A stretch of 64,000 nt of DNA from Mycobacterium sp. ITM-2016-00318 (GCF_002968285.2 NZ_CP134400.1:2046001-2110000), one strand, 5' to 3'; counted from the first letter of the stretch, positions 47,597 through 58,333 are shown. The notes: a model not told the origin generated them from the letters alone. Program-made: numbers and translations.

Positions 47597-47664
47597 GCGA
47601 CCACGGAATAGCGCGCGCTCGTATCCTTGTTGAGACTGGCTAACGAACAACAGCTGGAGGAACA

Positions 47665-48521
47665 GTGGCAGGACGTCCGGTGCACACCTTCGAGGTGCTG
47701 CGCACTGAGCAACTGACGCCGCCGCACATCGTGCGCGTGGTGCTCGGCGGCAGCGGTTTCGACACGTTCAAGCCCAACGACTTCACCGACTCCTACGTGA
47801 AGATCGTGTTCGTTCGGCACGACATCGACGTGGCGGCGCTTCCTCAGCCGCTGACGCTCGACAGTTTCAATGAGTTGCCCGTCGAGCAGCGGCCCACGGT
47901 CCGCACCTACACCGTGCGCAGCGCCGACACCGAAAAACGGGAACTCACCATCGATTTCGTCGTCCACGGCGGCCATGGTGTCGCAGGTCCGTGGGCGGAA
48001 GCGGCAAAACCCGGGCAGCCCGCTTACCTGATGGGTCCCAGCGGGGCCTATGCGCCCGACCCCGAGGCGGACTGGCACCTGATGGCAGGAGATGAGGCGG
48101 CTATCCCCGCGATCAGCGTGGCGCTGAAGGCGTTGCCCGACAACGCGATCGGCAAGGTCTTCATCGAGGTGGCCGGACCCGACGACGAGATTCCGCTGAC
48201 GGCGCCCCCCGGTGTGGAGGTGAACTGGATCTACCGCGGCGGCGCGCCGATTTGGTTCCCGACGAGGCGGCGGGCGATCACGCGCCGCTCATCGCCGCGG
48301 TGAAGGAGACCGACTGGCTGCCAGGCCAGGTCCAGGTCTTCATCCACGGCGAAGCGCAGGCGGTCATGCACAACCTGCGGCCCTACATCCCCAAGGAACG
48401 CGGCGTGGAGGCCAAGTGGGCGAACTCCATCTCCGGCTATTGGCGGCGTGGCCGCACCGAGGAAACGTTCCGTCAGTGGAAGCGCGAACTCGCCGAAGCG
48501 GAGCAAGGCGCCAACGCCTGA
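47665..48521 (+). pseudogene. viuB: Siderophore-interacting protein (ViuB-like), frameshifted
   Basis: The frame from 47665 encodes about 190 codons of a FAD-binding siderophore-interacting flavoprotein (RTYTVR, then FVVHGGHGVAGPWAEAAKPGQ, and the NAD-domain DEAAIPAISVALK). At about 48243, inside YRGG, the frame is lost. The continuation DLVPDEAAGDHAPLIAAV through [17 protein letters not shown] to EQGANA (stop 48521) is in the next frame. One missing base, expected GGCGGCCGCGCC against observed GGCGGCGCGCC, accounts for this. The intact family reduces ferric siderophores. The lesion may be real or an error in a GC run. Confidence 0.88.
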
Positions 48522-48546
48522 GCACCGGCCTGGCACGCTAGCGCGT

Positions 48547-49707
48547 ATGGCGTTCAGCGACTACCAACTCGAGATCTACCTTCAGGGCTTGTCCGGCGTC
48601 TTGCCGCCGCTGCCCATGTCCTTCGCCGAACTGGAGGCGAAGGCGCAGGCGGCGATGTCGCCCGGCATGTGGTCCTACGTCGCGGGCGGTTCGGGTGACG
48701 AGCGCACCCAACGGGCCAACGTCACCGCCTTCGACCACTGGGGCCTGATGCCCAGGATGTTCGTCGGCGCGAAGGAACGCGATCTGTCCATCGATCTGTT
48801 CGGGATGATCCTGCCCTCTCCTGCGATGATGGCGCCGGTCGGCGTCATCGCCCTCTGCGCACAGGACGGCCACGGCGACCTGGCCACGGCCCGCGCGGCG
48901 GCCAGAACCGGTGTGCCGATGATCGCCTCGACGATGTCGGCCGACCCCATGGAAGAGGTCGCCGCCGAATTAGGCGATACGCCAGGGTTTTTCCAGCTCT
49001 ACACGCCCACCGATCGCGACGTGGCGGCCAGCCTGGTGCACCGCGCGCAAGCGGCCGGATTCAAGGGCATCGTGGTCACACTCGACACCTGGATTCCCGG
49101 TTGGCGACCCCGCGATCTCAGCACCTCGAACTTCCCCTTCCTGCGTGGGCACTGCCTCGCCAACTACACCAGCGACCCCGTCTTCCGCGACAAGCTGCCT
49201 CAAACGCCCGAGGAGAATCCGCAGGGCGCGGTGATGCAGTGGATCCAGATGTTCGGTAACGCGCTCACGTGGGAGGACCTGCCCTGGTTGCGGTCGCTGA
49301 CGGATCTGCCGCTGATCATGAAGGGCATCTGCCATCCCGACGACGCACGCCGAGCCAGGGACGGCGGCGTGGACGCGATCTACTGCAGCAATCACGGCGG
49401 ACGGCAGGCCAACGGCGGTATTCCGGCGATCGACTGCCTACCCGATGTGGTCGCTGCGGCCGACGGGCTGCCGGTGCTGTTCGACTCTGGCATCCGCAGC
49501 GGCGTCGACATCGTCAAGGCGATCGCCCTCGGTGCCGCGGCTGTGGCGATCGGTCGGCCCTACGCCTACGGCCTCGCATTGGGTGGCGTCGACGGGATCG
49601 TGCATGTTCTGCGGTCATTGCTGGCCGAAGCCGACGTCACCCTGGCCGTCGACGGCTACCGCACGCTGAAAGATCTCACCCCGGACACGCTCCGGCGCGT
49701 CATCTGA
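48547..49707 (+). CDS. FMN-dependent alpha-hydroxy acid oxidase, lactate 2-monooxygenase-like
   Basis: A 386-residue FMN TIM-barrel enzyme. It begins [21 protein letters not shown] and keeps [42 protein letters not shown] and NFPFLRG, close to M. smegmatis lactate 2-monooxygenase as I recall it. The catalytic His (about 283) is in [11 protein letters not shown], with DSGIRSG binding FMN phosphate. It should oxidise L-lactate or a related 2-hydroxyacid, either to acetate plus CO2 or to pyruvate. Lies between viuB and xerC, where M. tuberculosis has no gene. Confidence 0.88.
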   Translation: MAFSDYQLEIYLQGLSGVLPPLPMSFAELEAKAQAAMSPGMWSYVAGGSGDERTQRANVTAFDHWGLMPRMFVGAKERDLSIDLFGMILPSPAMMAPVGVIALCAQDGHGDLATARAAARTGVPMIASTMSADPMEEVAAELGDTPGFFQLYTPTDRDVAASLVHRAQAAGFKGIVVTLDTWIPGWRPRDLSTSNFPFLRGHCLANYTSDPVFRDKLPQTPEENPQGAVMQWIQMFGNALTWEDLPWLRSLTDLPLIMKGICHPDDARRARDGGVDAIYCSNHGGRQANGGIPAIDCLPDVVAAADGLPVLFDSGIRSGVDIVKAIALGAAAVAIGRPYAYGLALGGVDGIVHVLRSLLAEADVTLAVDGYRTLKDLTPDTLRRVI

Positions 49708-49739
49708 GCCGCTGCGACCGCATCTGCCACGGTGACTGG

Positions 49740-50642
49740 GTGGAGGCGATCCTCGAGCAGTTCGACGAACACCTCGCGTTGGAGCGCGGTCGCTCCGACC
49801 ACACCCGCCGCGCCTATCTGGGCGATCTGCGGTCACTGTTCGAGTTCATGTCCCTGCGTGCACCCGGCGCTGGGCTGAGCGGCCTGAGCCTGCCGGTGTT
49901 GCGGTCGTGGCTGTCGGCTCAGGCCGGTGCGGGTGTCGCACGCACCACGCTCGCCAGGCGCACCTCGGCGGTGAAGACGTTCACCGCGTGGGCGACGCGA
50001 CGGGGTCTACTTTCCACCGATCCGGCGACGCGCCTGCAGGTCCCGAAGGCGCGGCGGACACTGCCCGCGGTTCTGCGTCAGGATCAGGCGCTCGACGCCA
50101 TGGCCGCCGCCAATTCCGGTGCGCAGCAGGGTGACCCGATGGCGCTGCGCGATCGGCTCATCGTGGAGATGCTGTACGCCACCGGAATCCGGGTCAGCGA
50201 ACTGTGTGGCCTCGACGTCGACGACGTCGACATGTCGCGGCGGCTGCTGCGGGTGCTGGGCAAGGGCGACAAGCAGCGCACCGTGCCGTTCGGCTTGCCG
50301 GCGCAGGACGCGCTGACGGCGTGGCTGACCGACGGTCGGCCCGCCCTTGCCACCGGCGATTCCGGACCCGCGCTGCTGCTCGGCGCGCGCGGCCGTCGGC
50401 TCGATCAACGGCAGGCCCGCACGGTCGTGCACCAGACGGTCTCCGCCGTCGACGGAGCACCGGACATCGGCCCGCACGGCTTGCGGCACAGCGCGGCCAC
50501 GCATCTGCTTGAGGGCGGAGCCGATCTGCGCATCGTGCAGGAGCTGCTCGGGCACTCGACGCTGGCCACCACGCAGCTCTACACCCACGTCACGGTGGCG
50601 CGGCTGCGCGCCGTCCACGACCAGGCGCACCCGCGTGCCTGA
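49740..50642 (+). CDS. xerC: Tyrosine recombinase XerC
   Basis: A 300-residue recombinase that with XerD resolves chromosome dimers at dif. The SAM-like core-binding domain is at 1-95. Catalytic residues are Arg151 (TGIRVSEL), His246 and Arg249 ([10 protein letters not shown]), His272 ([10 protein letters not shown]) and the nucleophile Tyr281 (QLYTHV). The GTG at 49740 gives [19 protein letters not shown], the family N-terminus. Its position and length match Rv2894c. It ends at a hairpin shared with the convergent selO. Confidence 0.95.
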   Translation: MEAILEQFDEHLALERGRSDHTRRAYLGDLRSLFEFMSLRAPGAGLSGLSLPVLRSWLSAQAGAGVARTTLARRTSAVKTFTAWATRRGLLSTDPATRLQVPKARRTLPAVLRQDQALDAMAAANSGAQQGDPMALRDRLIVEMLYATGIRVSELCGLDVDDVDMSRRLLRVLGKGDKQRTVPFGLPAQDALTAWLTDGRPALATGDSGPALLLGARGRRLDQRQARTVVHQTVSAVDGAPDIGPHGLRHSAATHLLEGGADLRIVQELLGHSTLATTQLYTHVTVARLRAVHDQAHPRA

Positions 50643-50646
50643 GTGT

Positions 50647-50695
50647 GATTTCGGCGCGTTAACCGACGCTCAGCGCACGTGAGCGCGCCGAAATC
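50647..50695. terminator. Long hairpin between convergent xerC and selO
   Basis: GATTTCGGCGCG (50647-50658) pairs perfectly with CGCGCCGAAATC (50684-50695), a 12-bp stem with a 25-base loop holding an alternative CGCTCA/TGAGCG stem. It starts 4 bp after the xerC stop and ends 8 bp before the selO stop, so it can end transcripts from both sides. There is no T-run. Confidence 0.55.
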
Positions 50696-50703
50696 CATGA
50701 GAC

Positions 50704-52143
50704 TTAGGTGCCGCAGAAGGTTTGGTAACAGCCGCCGAATTCCTCCGGGGCGGGTTCGGCGTAGCGCTCGAACCCGGGTCGGGGCTCGTACGGGGATGTC
50801 ACCGCCGCGAGCAGCTTCTCGAGTGGTTCGAGATCACCTGCGGTCGCGGCGGCCAGCGCCTCCTCGACGAGATGGTTGCGCGGGATATAGACGGGGTTCA
50901 CGCGGTCCATCGCGTCGGCGTCGGGCCCGAGCGCGCGCCAGCGAGCCACCCAGTCGCCGGATGCCGGACCCGCCTGACCGCGCGCCGCTTCGGCCAACCG
51001 ACGGAAGAACGATGTGTAGTCGAGGCGGTCGCGCCCGAGGAACTCGATCACCTGGTCGGCGATCTCACCGACCACTGTGTCGTCCACATCCTCGGAGAGG
51101 CCGAGCTTTCGCCGCATGCCCGCGGTCCACGCGGCCGCGTATCGCCGGGGGAAGTCCTGCAGCGATTCGGTCGCCAGCGCCATCGCGTGATCCTGGTCCT
51201 CGGCGAGCAACGGCAGCAGCGTCTCGGCGAACCGTGCGAGGTTCCAACCCGCCACCGTCGGCTGATTACCGTAGGCATAGCGACCCCACGAGTCGATCGA
51301 ACTGAACACCGTCGTGGGGTCGAAGGTGTCCATGAACGCACAGGGCCCGTAGTCGATCGTCTGACCCGAGATCGTCATGTTGTCGGTGTTCATCACCCCG
51401 TGGATGAACCCGACAAGCATCCACTGGGCGACGAGTTCGGCCTGTGCACCGATGACCGCGTCCAGTAGAGCGAGATACGGGTTGTCAGCGTCGGCGGCGG
51501 CGGGGTGGTGCCGTGCGACGGCGTGGTCGGCGAGCCGTCGCAGAACATCGACTTTGCCTGCCGCGGAGACATATTCGAAGCTGCCCACGCGCAGATGGCT
51601 GGCGGCGACCCTTGCGAGCACGGCGCCGTCGAGCAGAGTCTCGCGCTGCACCGGCCGCCCTGTTGCGACGACGGCCAACGAGCGAGTGGTCGGGACGCCG
51701 AGGGCGTGCATCGCCTCGCTGACGACGTACTCGCGAAGCATGGGCCCGACGGCCGCCAAGCCGTCCCCGCCGCGGGCGAACGGCGTGCGTCCGGACCCTT
51801 TGAGATGAAGGTCGCGCAACCGCCCGTGGCTGTCGACGAGTTCACCGAGGAGCAGGGCGCGACCGTCGCCGAGGCGGGGTACCCAGCCGCCGAACTGATG
51901 CCCGGCGTATCCCTGCGCGACTGGTTCGGCGCCTGCAGGCACCCGCGTGCCGGTGAGTAGGCCCAAGCCGTCGGCGCTGCGGAGCCAGCCGCCGTCGAGG
52001 CCGAGGTCGGCGGCCAACGGTTCGTTGAGCACCAGCAGCCGGGGCCGCGGGGACGATTCGGCCTTCCAGCGCACGGCGAGTTCGGGCAACTCGGTGGCGA
52101 ACCGGTTACCGAGGGCGACGGTGGTCTCGGGAGCGACACTCAT
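50704..52143 (-). CDS. selO: Protein adenylyltransferase SelO
   Basis: A 479-residue pseudokinase-fold enzyme that transfers AMP from ATP to Ser/Thr/Tyr of target proteins, linked to redox stress responses. Conserved blocks are [35 protein letters not shown], the metal-binding HGVMNTDNM and DYGPCAFMD, and NLARFAETL. The C-terminal CYQTFCGT keeps the cysteine that is selenocysteine in mammalian SelO. Length is typical for bacteria. It reads toward xerC; divergent from the small remnant at 52227. Confidence 0.93.
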   Translation of the reverse strand: MSVAPETTVALGNRFATELPELAVRWKAESSPRPRLLVLNEPLAADLGLDGGWLRSADGLGLLTGTRVPAGAEPVAQGYAGHQFGGWVPRLGDGRALLLGELVDSHGRLRDLHLKGSGRTPFARGGDGLAAVGPMLREYVVSEAMHALGVPTTRSLAVVATGRPVQRETLLDGAVLARVAASHLRVGSFEYVSAAGKVDVLRRLADHAVARHHPAAADADNPYLALLDAVIGAQAELVAQWMLVGFIHGVMNTDNMTISGQTIDYGPCAFMDTFDPTTVFSSIDSWGRYAYGNQPTVAGWNLARFAETLLPLLAEDQDHAMALATESLQDFPRRYAAAWTAGMRRKLGLSEDVDDTVVGEIADQVIEFLGRDRLDYTSFFRRLAEAARGQAGPASGDWVARWRALGPDADAMDRVNPVYIPRNHLVEEALAAATAGDLEPLEKLLAAVTSPYEPRPGFERYAEPAPEEFGGCYQTFCGT

Positions 52144-52226
52144 CGCTCTCCAGCGTACGGACAGTGGATTCCCGCGCCGATCTCTCTAGAGTGAGAGCTG
52201 CCAACCCGGCGGCCCGAGGAGCGGCC

Positions 52227-52481
52227 ATGTCGACCCAGGAACCCACTTCCGACGACGTTGTCCGTGCCGCCGACGTGATCGTCGACGCTTTCGCGTCGAA
52301 CGACGGCGGCCTCCTACCTCTGGACGTATGCGGTGCGCAGCCCGATCGGTGCGACCATCCCGGCCTTCGTCTCACGTTCGTGCTCTACGGCCTGGCGATG
52401 TGGCGTGAGCGGACACGTCACCCGCGGGAGGACAGCACGCATCTCGCCGATGTCGCATCAGCGGAGCCTGCCGATGCGTGA
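52227..52481 (+). pseudogene. Chimeric remnant: SnoaL-like start joined to transporter end
   Basis: An ATG with a good site (GAGGAGCGG) begins a SnoaL-like N-terminus (SDDVVRAADVIVDAFASND). The following bases encode, in another frame, YLWTYAVRSPIGATIPAF, then after a small shift near 52370, in the first frame, LTFVLYGLAMWRERTRHPREDSTHL. These look like the last membrane helix and tail of a permease. A deletion seems to have fused two neighbouring genes and a frameshift has broken the rest. The stop overlaps the cyclase start by 8 bases. Identification of both parents is inferred. Confidence 0.55.
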
Positions 52482-53112
52482 GCTGAGCCATCCGATCACC
52501 CCGGGAATGCAGGTGTATCCGGGCGATCCCGCTGTCGACATCGGGCCGGCGCTGGTGCTCGCGCGCGACGGGGTCGACGTCGCTCTCCTGCATCTCGGCT
52601 CGCACACGGGCACACATCTGGACGCGCCATCGCACTGCATTGCCGGCGGTCGCACAACGGGCGCGATCGGGTTGGACGAACTCGTCGCGGACGCACTCGT
52701 CGTACACCTCGATCCGTTAGCCCCCCGCGCCACCTACGGCCTGGCTGAGATCTCGGCGGCGCTCGACGGCGGATTGCCGGGAAAGTTGCCCCCTGTCCTG
52801 GTTTTCGACACGGGATGGGCCGCGAAGTTCGGCAGCAGCGCTGCGCTGGACCACCCCGCGTTGTCGGTGGACGCCGCAACCGAGCTGGTCCGCCGTGGCA
52901 TGCACGTGCTGACGGTCGACACACTGAGCCCAGATCCCACCGGTGTTCCTGGCTCGGGTTTCCCCGTGCATCAGGTCGTGCTCGGCGCCGACGCGCTGAT
53001 CGTCGAGAACATCTGCGGTCTCGACGGCCTCGATACTCATGTCCGGATCGGCTTCTTCCCGCTGGCGATCGACGCCGACGGAGCACCGGTGCGCGCCGTC
53101 GCGTTCGTGTGA
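52474..53112 (+). CDS. Metal-dependent cyclase/kynurenine formamidase-like
   Basis: A 212-residue cyclase-family hydrolase. The metal-binding signature HTGTHLDAPSH (H-x-G-T-H-x-D-x-P-x-H) is at about residues 46-56, with further conserved VDTLSPDP and FPVHQVVLGADALIVENICGL. Members include kynurenine formamidase and isatin hydrolase. Following a probable permease remnant, it may once have worked in catabolism of an imported amide or lactam. No kynureninase gene is nearby, so the substrate is open. Confidence 0.85.
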   Translation: MRELSHPITPGMQVYPGDPAVDIGPALVLARDGVDVALLHLGSHTGTHLDAPSHCIAGGRTTGAIGLDELVADALVVHLDPLAPRATYGLAEISAALDGGLPGKLPPVLVFDTGWAAKFGSSAALDHPALSVDAATELVRRGMHVLTVDTLSPDPTGVPGSGFPVHQVVLGADALIVENICGLDGLDTHVRIGFFPLAIDADGAPVRAVAFV

Positions 53113-53194
53113 GTGAGGCCTGCCGCGCGAGCAGACGCAAAAGCACCCGATACGCCGCGGCGACACGCACTTTCGCGTGTGCTCGCGGGCGAAG

Positions 53195-53686
53195 TCAGCG
53201 GTGTAGGGGCTTGAGGCGGAGCGGGGTGGCGGCCAGCAGCCCGATCGGGTCGACGTAGTCGGCGTTGGCGGCCGGACCCCACATCGCACCCCAGTGCAGG
53301 CACGCAGGCGCGGGGCAGCCTTCGTGGCCGGCGACCACTTCGCCGAGCGGTGAACCCGCACCAACCAACTGACCCCGCCGCACCGCGGCGATCACGGGCT
53401 CGTAGCTGGTTCGCAGCCCGCCGGGATGAGCCACCGACACCACCGGGCGGCCGGCCAGGTCACCGGCGAACGCAACCGTGCCCCGCCCGGCCGCATACAC
53501 CGGCTGACCAGGCACTGCAGCCAGGTCGACACCGCGATGGCCGCGTTGCCAGTCCGGCGACGGCGCATCGAAGGCCCGCACAACTGCAGGTCGCGGCTGC
53601 AGCGGCCAGTTCAGTCGGCCTTCGTCGGCCGCTGCGGGCGCCGCGCACACCAGCGTCAGCACCGCAACGGCCGTCGCCAGACGCAT
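53195..53686 (-). CDS. Exported M23-family peptidase-like protein
   Basis: A 163-residue secreted LytM/M23 domain protein. A signal peptide ([20 protein letters not shown]) precedes a fold with [22 protein letters not shown], giving the His and Asp zinc ligands. The usual downstream H-x-H motif appears as CLHWG, so one ligand position reads LHW. The two cysteines in GCPAPAC may form a disulfide. Orthologous by place to Rv2891, before rpsB. It probably cleaves, or only binds, peptidoglycan cross-bridges. Confidence 0.85.
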   Translation of the reverse strand: MRLATAVAVLTLVCAAPAAADEGRLNWPLQPRPAVVRAFDAPSPDWQRGHRGVDLAAVPGQPVYAAGRGTVAFAGDLAGRPVVSVAHPGGLRTSYEPVIAAVRRGQLVGAGSPLGEVVAGHEGCPAPACLHWGAMWGPAANADYVDPIGLLAATPLRLKPLHR

Positions 53687-53758
53687 ACGCCCAGCTCAAC
53701 GCGGCGAGGCGGAATCGGGAAGGTGCGAACTGCTCACCTGGGGATCAGGCCGTCGGTG

Positions 53759-53790
53759 TGGACAAAGCACCTGCTGACAGCGTGTAAACT
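53759..53790 (+). promoter_or_regulatory. Possible rpsB-tsf promoter
   Basis: TGGACA (53759-53764) and TAAACT (53785-53790) resemble housekeeping -35 and -10 elements but are separated by 20 bp, longer than ideal. They would give a leader of about 180 bases before rpsB, in a 291-bp gap that otherwise holds only GC-rich inverted segments. Confidence 0.35.
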
Positions 53791-53977
53791 CAGACCCGCA
53801 ATTCGCGCCAGCGGATTGACTTCGCGCGCCTGCCGCAGCCCCGTTCTTTCAGGGTTGATCCGCATGCCGGGCGGTCCCGAAACGGAGAACTCCCGATCGG
53901 GTCCGGCATGCAGCAGACGCCAGGGCCCGGCATCACCCGACGCCGGGCGGCAACCGACAACGCAAGGACATGGCCGA

Positions 53978-54841
53978 ATGGCTGTTGTAACCATGAAGCA
54001 GCTGCTTGACAGCGGCACCCACTTCGGGCATCAGACCCGTCGTTGGAATCCCAAGATGAAGCGGTTCATCTTCACCGACCGCAACGGCATCTACATCATC
54101 GACCTCCAGCAGACGCTGACCTACATCGACAAGGCGTACGAGTTCGTCAAGGAGACCGTCGCCCACGGTGGCTCGATCATGATGGTCGGCACCAAGAAGC
54201 AGGCGCAGGAGTCCATCGCCGAAGAGGCCACCCGTGTCGGCATGCCGTACGTGAACCAGCGCTGGCTGGGCGGCATGCTCACCAACTTCTCCACCGTGCA
54301 CAAACGTCTGCAGCGTCTCAAGGAGCTCGAGACGATGGAGCAGACCGGTGGCTTCGAGGGTCGCACCAAGAAGGAGATCTTGATGCTGACCCGCGAGAAG
54401 AACAAGCTCGAGCGGTCGCTCGGCGGTATCCGGGACATGCAGAAGGTGCCGTCGGCGATCTGGGTGGTCGACACCAACAAGGAGCACCTCGCGGTGGCGG
54501 AGGCGCGCAAGCTCAACATCCCGATCATCGCGATCCTCGACACCAACTGCGACCCCGATCTCGTCGACTACCCGATTCCGGGCAACGACGATGCGATCCG
54601 GTCGGCCGCGCTGCTCACCAAGGTCATCGCATCGGCCGTCGCCGAGGGTCTGAAGGCCCGCGCGGGCGCAGGCGGCAACGGCGACAAGCCGCAGGCCGAT
54701 GGCGCCGAGCCGCTGGCCGAGTGGGAGCAGGAGTTGCTGGCCAGCGCGACCGCTACCGCAAGCCCGACCGCCGAAGGTGCCGCGCCGGGCACCCCCGAGG
54801 CTGAGATTCAGACCGAACCCAAGCCCCCGACGAACCCCTAG
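53978..54841 (+). CDS. rpsB: 30S ribosomal protein uS2
   Basis: A 287-residue small-subunit protein needed for mRNA binding near bS1. The start [55 protein letters not shown] and [21 protein letters not shown] are family hallmarks. The last 50 residues (Gly/Ala/Glu/Pro-rich) form a mycobacterial tail. The ATG at 53978 is correct; the longer open frame from 53426 is not coding. tsf follows after 10 bases. Confidence 0.97.
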   Translation: MAVVTMKQLLDSGTHFGHQTRRWNPKMKRFIFTDRNGIYIIDLQQTLTYIDKAYEFVKETVAHGGSIMMVGTKKQAQESIAEEATRVGMPYVNQRWLGGMLTNFSTVHKRLQRLKELETMEQTGGFEGRTKKEILMLTREKNKLERSLGGIRDMQKVPSAIWVVDTNKEHLAVAEARKLNIPIIAILDTNCDPDLVDYPIPGNDDAIRSAALLTKVIASAVAEGLKARAGAGGNGDKPQADGAEPLAEWEQELLASATATASPTAEGAAPGTPEAEIQTEPKPPTNP

Positions 54842-54851
54842 AAAGGCAGAT

Positions 54852-55667
54852 ATGGCGAACTACACCGCTGCCGACGTCAAGCGACTTCGGGACTTGACCG
54901 GCGCCGGCATGCTCGACAGCAAGAACGCGCTCGTCGAGGCCGACGGCGACTTCGACAAGGCTGTCGAGCTGCTGCGTATCAAGGGCGCCAAGGACGTCGG
55001 CAAGCGCGCCGAGCGGGCCACCGCCGAAGGCTTGGTCGCCGCCAAGGACGGCGCGCTGATCGAGCTGAACTCGGAGACCGACTTCGTCGCGAAGAACGCC
55101 GAATTCCAAGCCGTCGCCGACCAGATCGTGGCGGCTGCCGCTGCCGCGAAGGCCGCCGACGTCGACGCGCTCAAGGCCGCCAAGGTCGGTGACACCACCG
55201 TCGAGCAGATCGTCGCGGACCTGTCCGCCAAGATCGGCGAGAAGCTCGAACTGCGTCGCGCCGCGTACTTCGACGGCACCGTCGAGACGTACCTGCACAG
55301 GCGCGCTGCGGACCTGCCGCCTGCGGTCGGTGTGCTCGTCGAGTTCACGGGCTCCGACAAGGCGGCCGCGCATGCGGTCGCGCTGCAGATCGCCGCGCTG
55401 AAGGCGAAGTACCTGACGCGCGACGAGGTGCCCTCCGACATCGTCGACAACGAGCGGCGCATCGCCGAGGAGACGGCCAAGAGCGAGGGCAAGCCTGAGC
55501 AGGCGCTGCCCAAGATCGTCGAAGGTCGGCTCAACGGGTACTTCAAGGATGTCGTGCTGCTCGACCAGCCGTCGGTTTCCGACAACAAGAAGACCGTCAA
55601 GGCGCTGCTCGACGATGCAGGCGTGACCGTGACACGGTTCGTGCGCTTCGAGGTCGGCCAGGGCTGA
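54852..55667 (+). CDS. tsf: Elongation factor Ts
   Basis: A 271-residue nucleotide exchange factor for EF-Tu. The UBA-like N-terminus has [20 protein letters not shown]; the interaction residues lie in [12 protein letters not shown] (about 74-85); the dimerisation domain follows with [16 protein letters not shown]. Start ATG 54852 after GAAAGGCAG. Co-transcribed with rpsB and followed by a strong intrinsic terminator. Confidence 0.97.
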   Translation: MANYTAADVKRLRDLTGAGMLDSKNALVEADGDFDKAVELLRIKGAKDVGKRAERATAEGLVAAKDGALIELNSETDFVAKNAEFQAVADQIVAAAAAAKAADVDALKAAKVGDTTVEQIVADLSAKIGEKLELRRAAYFDGTVETYLHRRAADLPPAVGVLVEFTGSDKAAAHAVALQIAALKAKYLTRDEVPSDIVDNERRIAEETAKSEGKPEQALPKIVEGRLNGYFKDVVLLDQPSVSDNKKTVKALLDDAGVTVTRFVRFEVGQG

Positions 55668-55683
55668 CCCGCCCGAGCCACAG

Positions 55684-55717
55684 AAGTCCCCGCCCGCTCG
55701 TCGTGGCGGGGACTTTT
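55684..55717 (+). terminator. Intrinsic terminator of rpsB-tsf
   Basis: AAGTCCCCGCC (55684-55694) and GGCGGGGACTT (55705-55715) form a perfect 11-bp stem with a 10-base loop, running into TTTT. It is 16 bases after the tsf stop and is the clearest rho-independent terminator in the window. Confidence 0.9.
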
Positions 55718-55736
55718 GTATTGGTAGGTTCGCCAT

Positions 55737-57152
55737 GTGAATCGCATCAGCGCCTTCGATTTCGGTGACGATGCCCTCGGAGACCTCGACGCGGTCGCTT
55801 TGGTCGAGGCGCTGAGCGCGGGCAAGGTCACCGCGTCGGAACTCGTCGAGGCCGCGATCGCGCGCACCGAGGCGGTGAATCCGGATCTCAACGGCCTGGC
55901 GTACGAGGCCTTCGACCGCGCGCGCCAACGTGCGAGGCAGTCGCGCCCGTACGGCGGCTACTTCGACGGCATCCCGACTTTCTTCAAGGACAACGTGGAC
56001 GTCGCCGGAATGCCGACGATGCAGGGGACCGATGCGTGGGATCCGAGGCCCGCGAAGGCCGACGGCCGGTTCGCGCGTCTCTTCCTGTCCACCGGCCTTG
56101 TGCCGCTCGGTAAGACGCAGATGTCGGAGTTCGGTTTCAGCGGTTCTGCGGAACATCCACGGATCGGTCCTGTCCGCAATCCGTGGAATCCCGAGCGCAC
56201 TGCGGGAGCGTCGTCATCGGGGGCGGGCGCGTTCGTCGCCGCAGGCGTGGTGCCGATCGCACACGCCAACGACGGCGGCGGGTCGATCCGGATACCGGCT
56301 GCCGTCAACGGATTGGTCGGCCTCAAGCCGACCCGCGGCAGGCTTCCGCTCGACGAGCAGGCCGCCCGCATGCCACTGCAGCTCGTCGCGAACGGCGTAT
56401 TGACCCGGTCGGTGCGCGACACCGCGGCGTTCTTTCGTGAAGCCGAGCGGGTGTACCGCAACCCGAAGCTGCCGCCGATCGGAGACGTCAGCCGACCGGG
56501 CAAGCAGCGGCTGCGCATCGCGTTCTGTACGAAGTCCATTGTGCGACAAGTCAGCCCGGAGATGCGCGAACTGACTTTGAAGGCCGCGGCGCTGCTCGAG
56601 GAACTCGGCCACAAGGTGACCGAGATCGACAATCCGGTGCCGGCCCGCTTCAAGGACGACTTCCTGCTGTACTGGCAGTTCCTCGCATTCGCCATCGTGC
56701 GCGGCGGGCGCCGGATGATCGGCCCGAGTTTCGACCGGGCGAAGCTGGACAGTCTGACCCTCGGCCTTGATGCGGGTGCGGCGCGCAATCTGTACAAGCT
56801 TCCCGCGGCGATCGCGCGGCTGTCGGCTTCGCGACGGATCACCGCCCGCCTGTCGGCCAGCTATGACGCCGTGCTCATGCCGACGCTGGCCGAAGAGACG
56901 CCGCGCATCGGACACCTCGATCCCACCGCACCCTACGAGCAGGTGATGGATCGGCTCATCGACTGGGTGGCGTTCACCCCGCTGCAGAACGCCACCGGCG
57001 ACCCGGCGATCTCGCTGCCGCTGGCGGAGTCGGCAGCGGGCATGCCGGTCGGCATGATGTTCTCGACGATCAGGGGCCGCGAGGCGCGCCTGCTCGAGCT
57101 CGCCTACGAACTGGAAGAGGCGCGGCCGTGGCCGCGTATCCAGGCGCCTTAG
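55737..57152 (+). CDS. amiC: Amidase (AmiC-like, amidase signature family)
   Basis: A 471-residue amidase with the Ser-cisSer-Lys triad: Lys84 (FFKDNVDVAG), the cis-Ser at about 161 (GASSSGAGAF) and the nucleophile Ser183 (NDGGGSIRIPAA). Family enzymes hydrolyse aliphatic or aromatic amides to acids and ammonia. Orthologous by place to Rv2888c. GTG start at 55737 just after the tsf terminator, so it must have its own promoter in about 20 bases or rely on read-through. Convergent with the marR gene; the ends overlap by 4 bp. Confidence 0.92.
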   Translation: MNRISAFDFGDDALGDLDAVALVEALSAGKVTASELVEAAIARTEAVNPDLNGLAYEAFDRARQRARQSRPYGGYFDGIPTFFKDNVDVAGMPTMQGTDAWDPRPAKADGRFARLFLSTGLVPLGKTQMSEFGFSGSAEHPRIGPVRNPWNPERTAGASSSGAGAFVAAGVVPIAHANDGGGSIRIPAAVNGLVGLKPTRGRLPLDEQAARMPLQLVANGVLTRSVRDTAAFFREAERVYRNPKLPPIGDVSRPGKQRLRIAFCTKSIVRQVSPEMRELTLKAAALLEELGHKVTEIDNPVPARFKDDFLLYWQFLAFAIVRGGRRMIGPSFDRAKLDSLTLGLDAGAARNLYKLPAAIARLSASRRITARLSASYDAVLMPTLAEETPRIGHLDPTAPYEQVMDRLIDWVAFTPLQNATGDPAISLPLAESAAGMPVGMMFSTIRGREARLLELAYELEEARPWPRIQAP

Positions 57153-57580
57153 CCGGAATCCGAGCCCAGGATCATCAGCATCCGCCTGAACTCGCGGCGC
57201 TGCTCGCTGGTCAGACCGGCCATCAACCGGCGCTCGGCGGCCTTGACGCCGGCATCGGTCTTCTCGAGCAGCGCGCGGCCCTCGCGCGTCAAGTGGGCGG
57301 GAAGCGACCGGCCCGACGACACGCTTGCCGGCCTGGTGACCAGACCGCGGTCCTCCAGCCCCCGCAGCACCATGTTCATCGCCTGCGGTGACACGTTGGT
57401 GTCGCGCGCAAGCTCGGCATTAGAGCGGTCCGGGAAGCGGTCGAGTATTCGCATGCAGATGTACTGGGGGAAGGCCAAACCCAGCGGTTCCAGAACGGCT
57501 GTGGTCACCTCGGAGCGCAGCGCGTTGGCCACCCTGTGCAGCAGGTAACCGAGCGGCTGCTCTTCCAGGAACTCACTCAT
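57149..57580 (-). CDS. MarR family regulator (Rv2887 orthologue)
   Basis: A 143-residue winged-helix repressor. The recognition helix region is SNAELARDTNVSPQAMNMVLRGLEDRGLV with the wing TRPASVSSGRSLPAHLT, nearly word for word the pattern of Rv2887. In M. tuberculosis Rv2887 represses Rv0560c, and loss of Rv2887 gives resistance to compounds that the enzyme methylates. Here the gene is divergent from an Rv0560c-like methyltransferase. Start either ATG 57580 or ATG 57589; inverted repeats in the 45-bp gap overlap both and should be its operator. Confidence 0.92.
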   Translation of the reverse strand: MSEFLEEQPLGYLLHRVANALRSEVTTAVLEPLGLAFPQYICMRILDRFPDRSNAELARDTNVSPQAMNMVLRGLEDRGLVTRPASVSSGRSLPAHLTREGRALLEKTDAGVKAAERRLMAGLTSEQRREFRRMLMILGSDSG

Positions 57581-57615
57581 ATCAAGCATATTGACATGTA
57601 TCAACCTACTTGATA
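57580..57615. promoter_or_regulatory. Nested inverted repeats, probable MarR operator
   Basis: TATCAAG (57580-57586) pairs with CTTGATA (57609-57615). Between them lies a second dyad, TTGA-n6-TCAA (57591-57604), whose left half reads TTGACA and may be the -35 of the methyltransferase promoter. The site lies over the start of the MarR gene and ends 10 bases before the methyltransferase ATG. Confidence 0.6.
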
Positions 57616-57616
57616 G

Positions 57617-58315
<699 letters not shown>

Positions 58316-58333
58316 CCGCTCCGGCACTGACCC

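Noticed and set aside
47619-47645. Possible second IdeR box before viuB (GGCTAAC core near 47637)
   Set aside because: Only one half-site fits; about 11 of 19 positions match, which is not enough to call.
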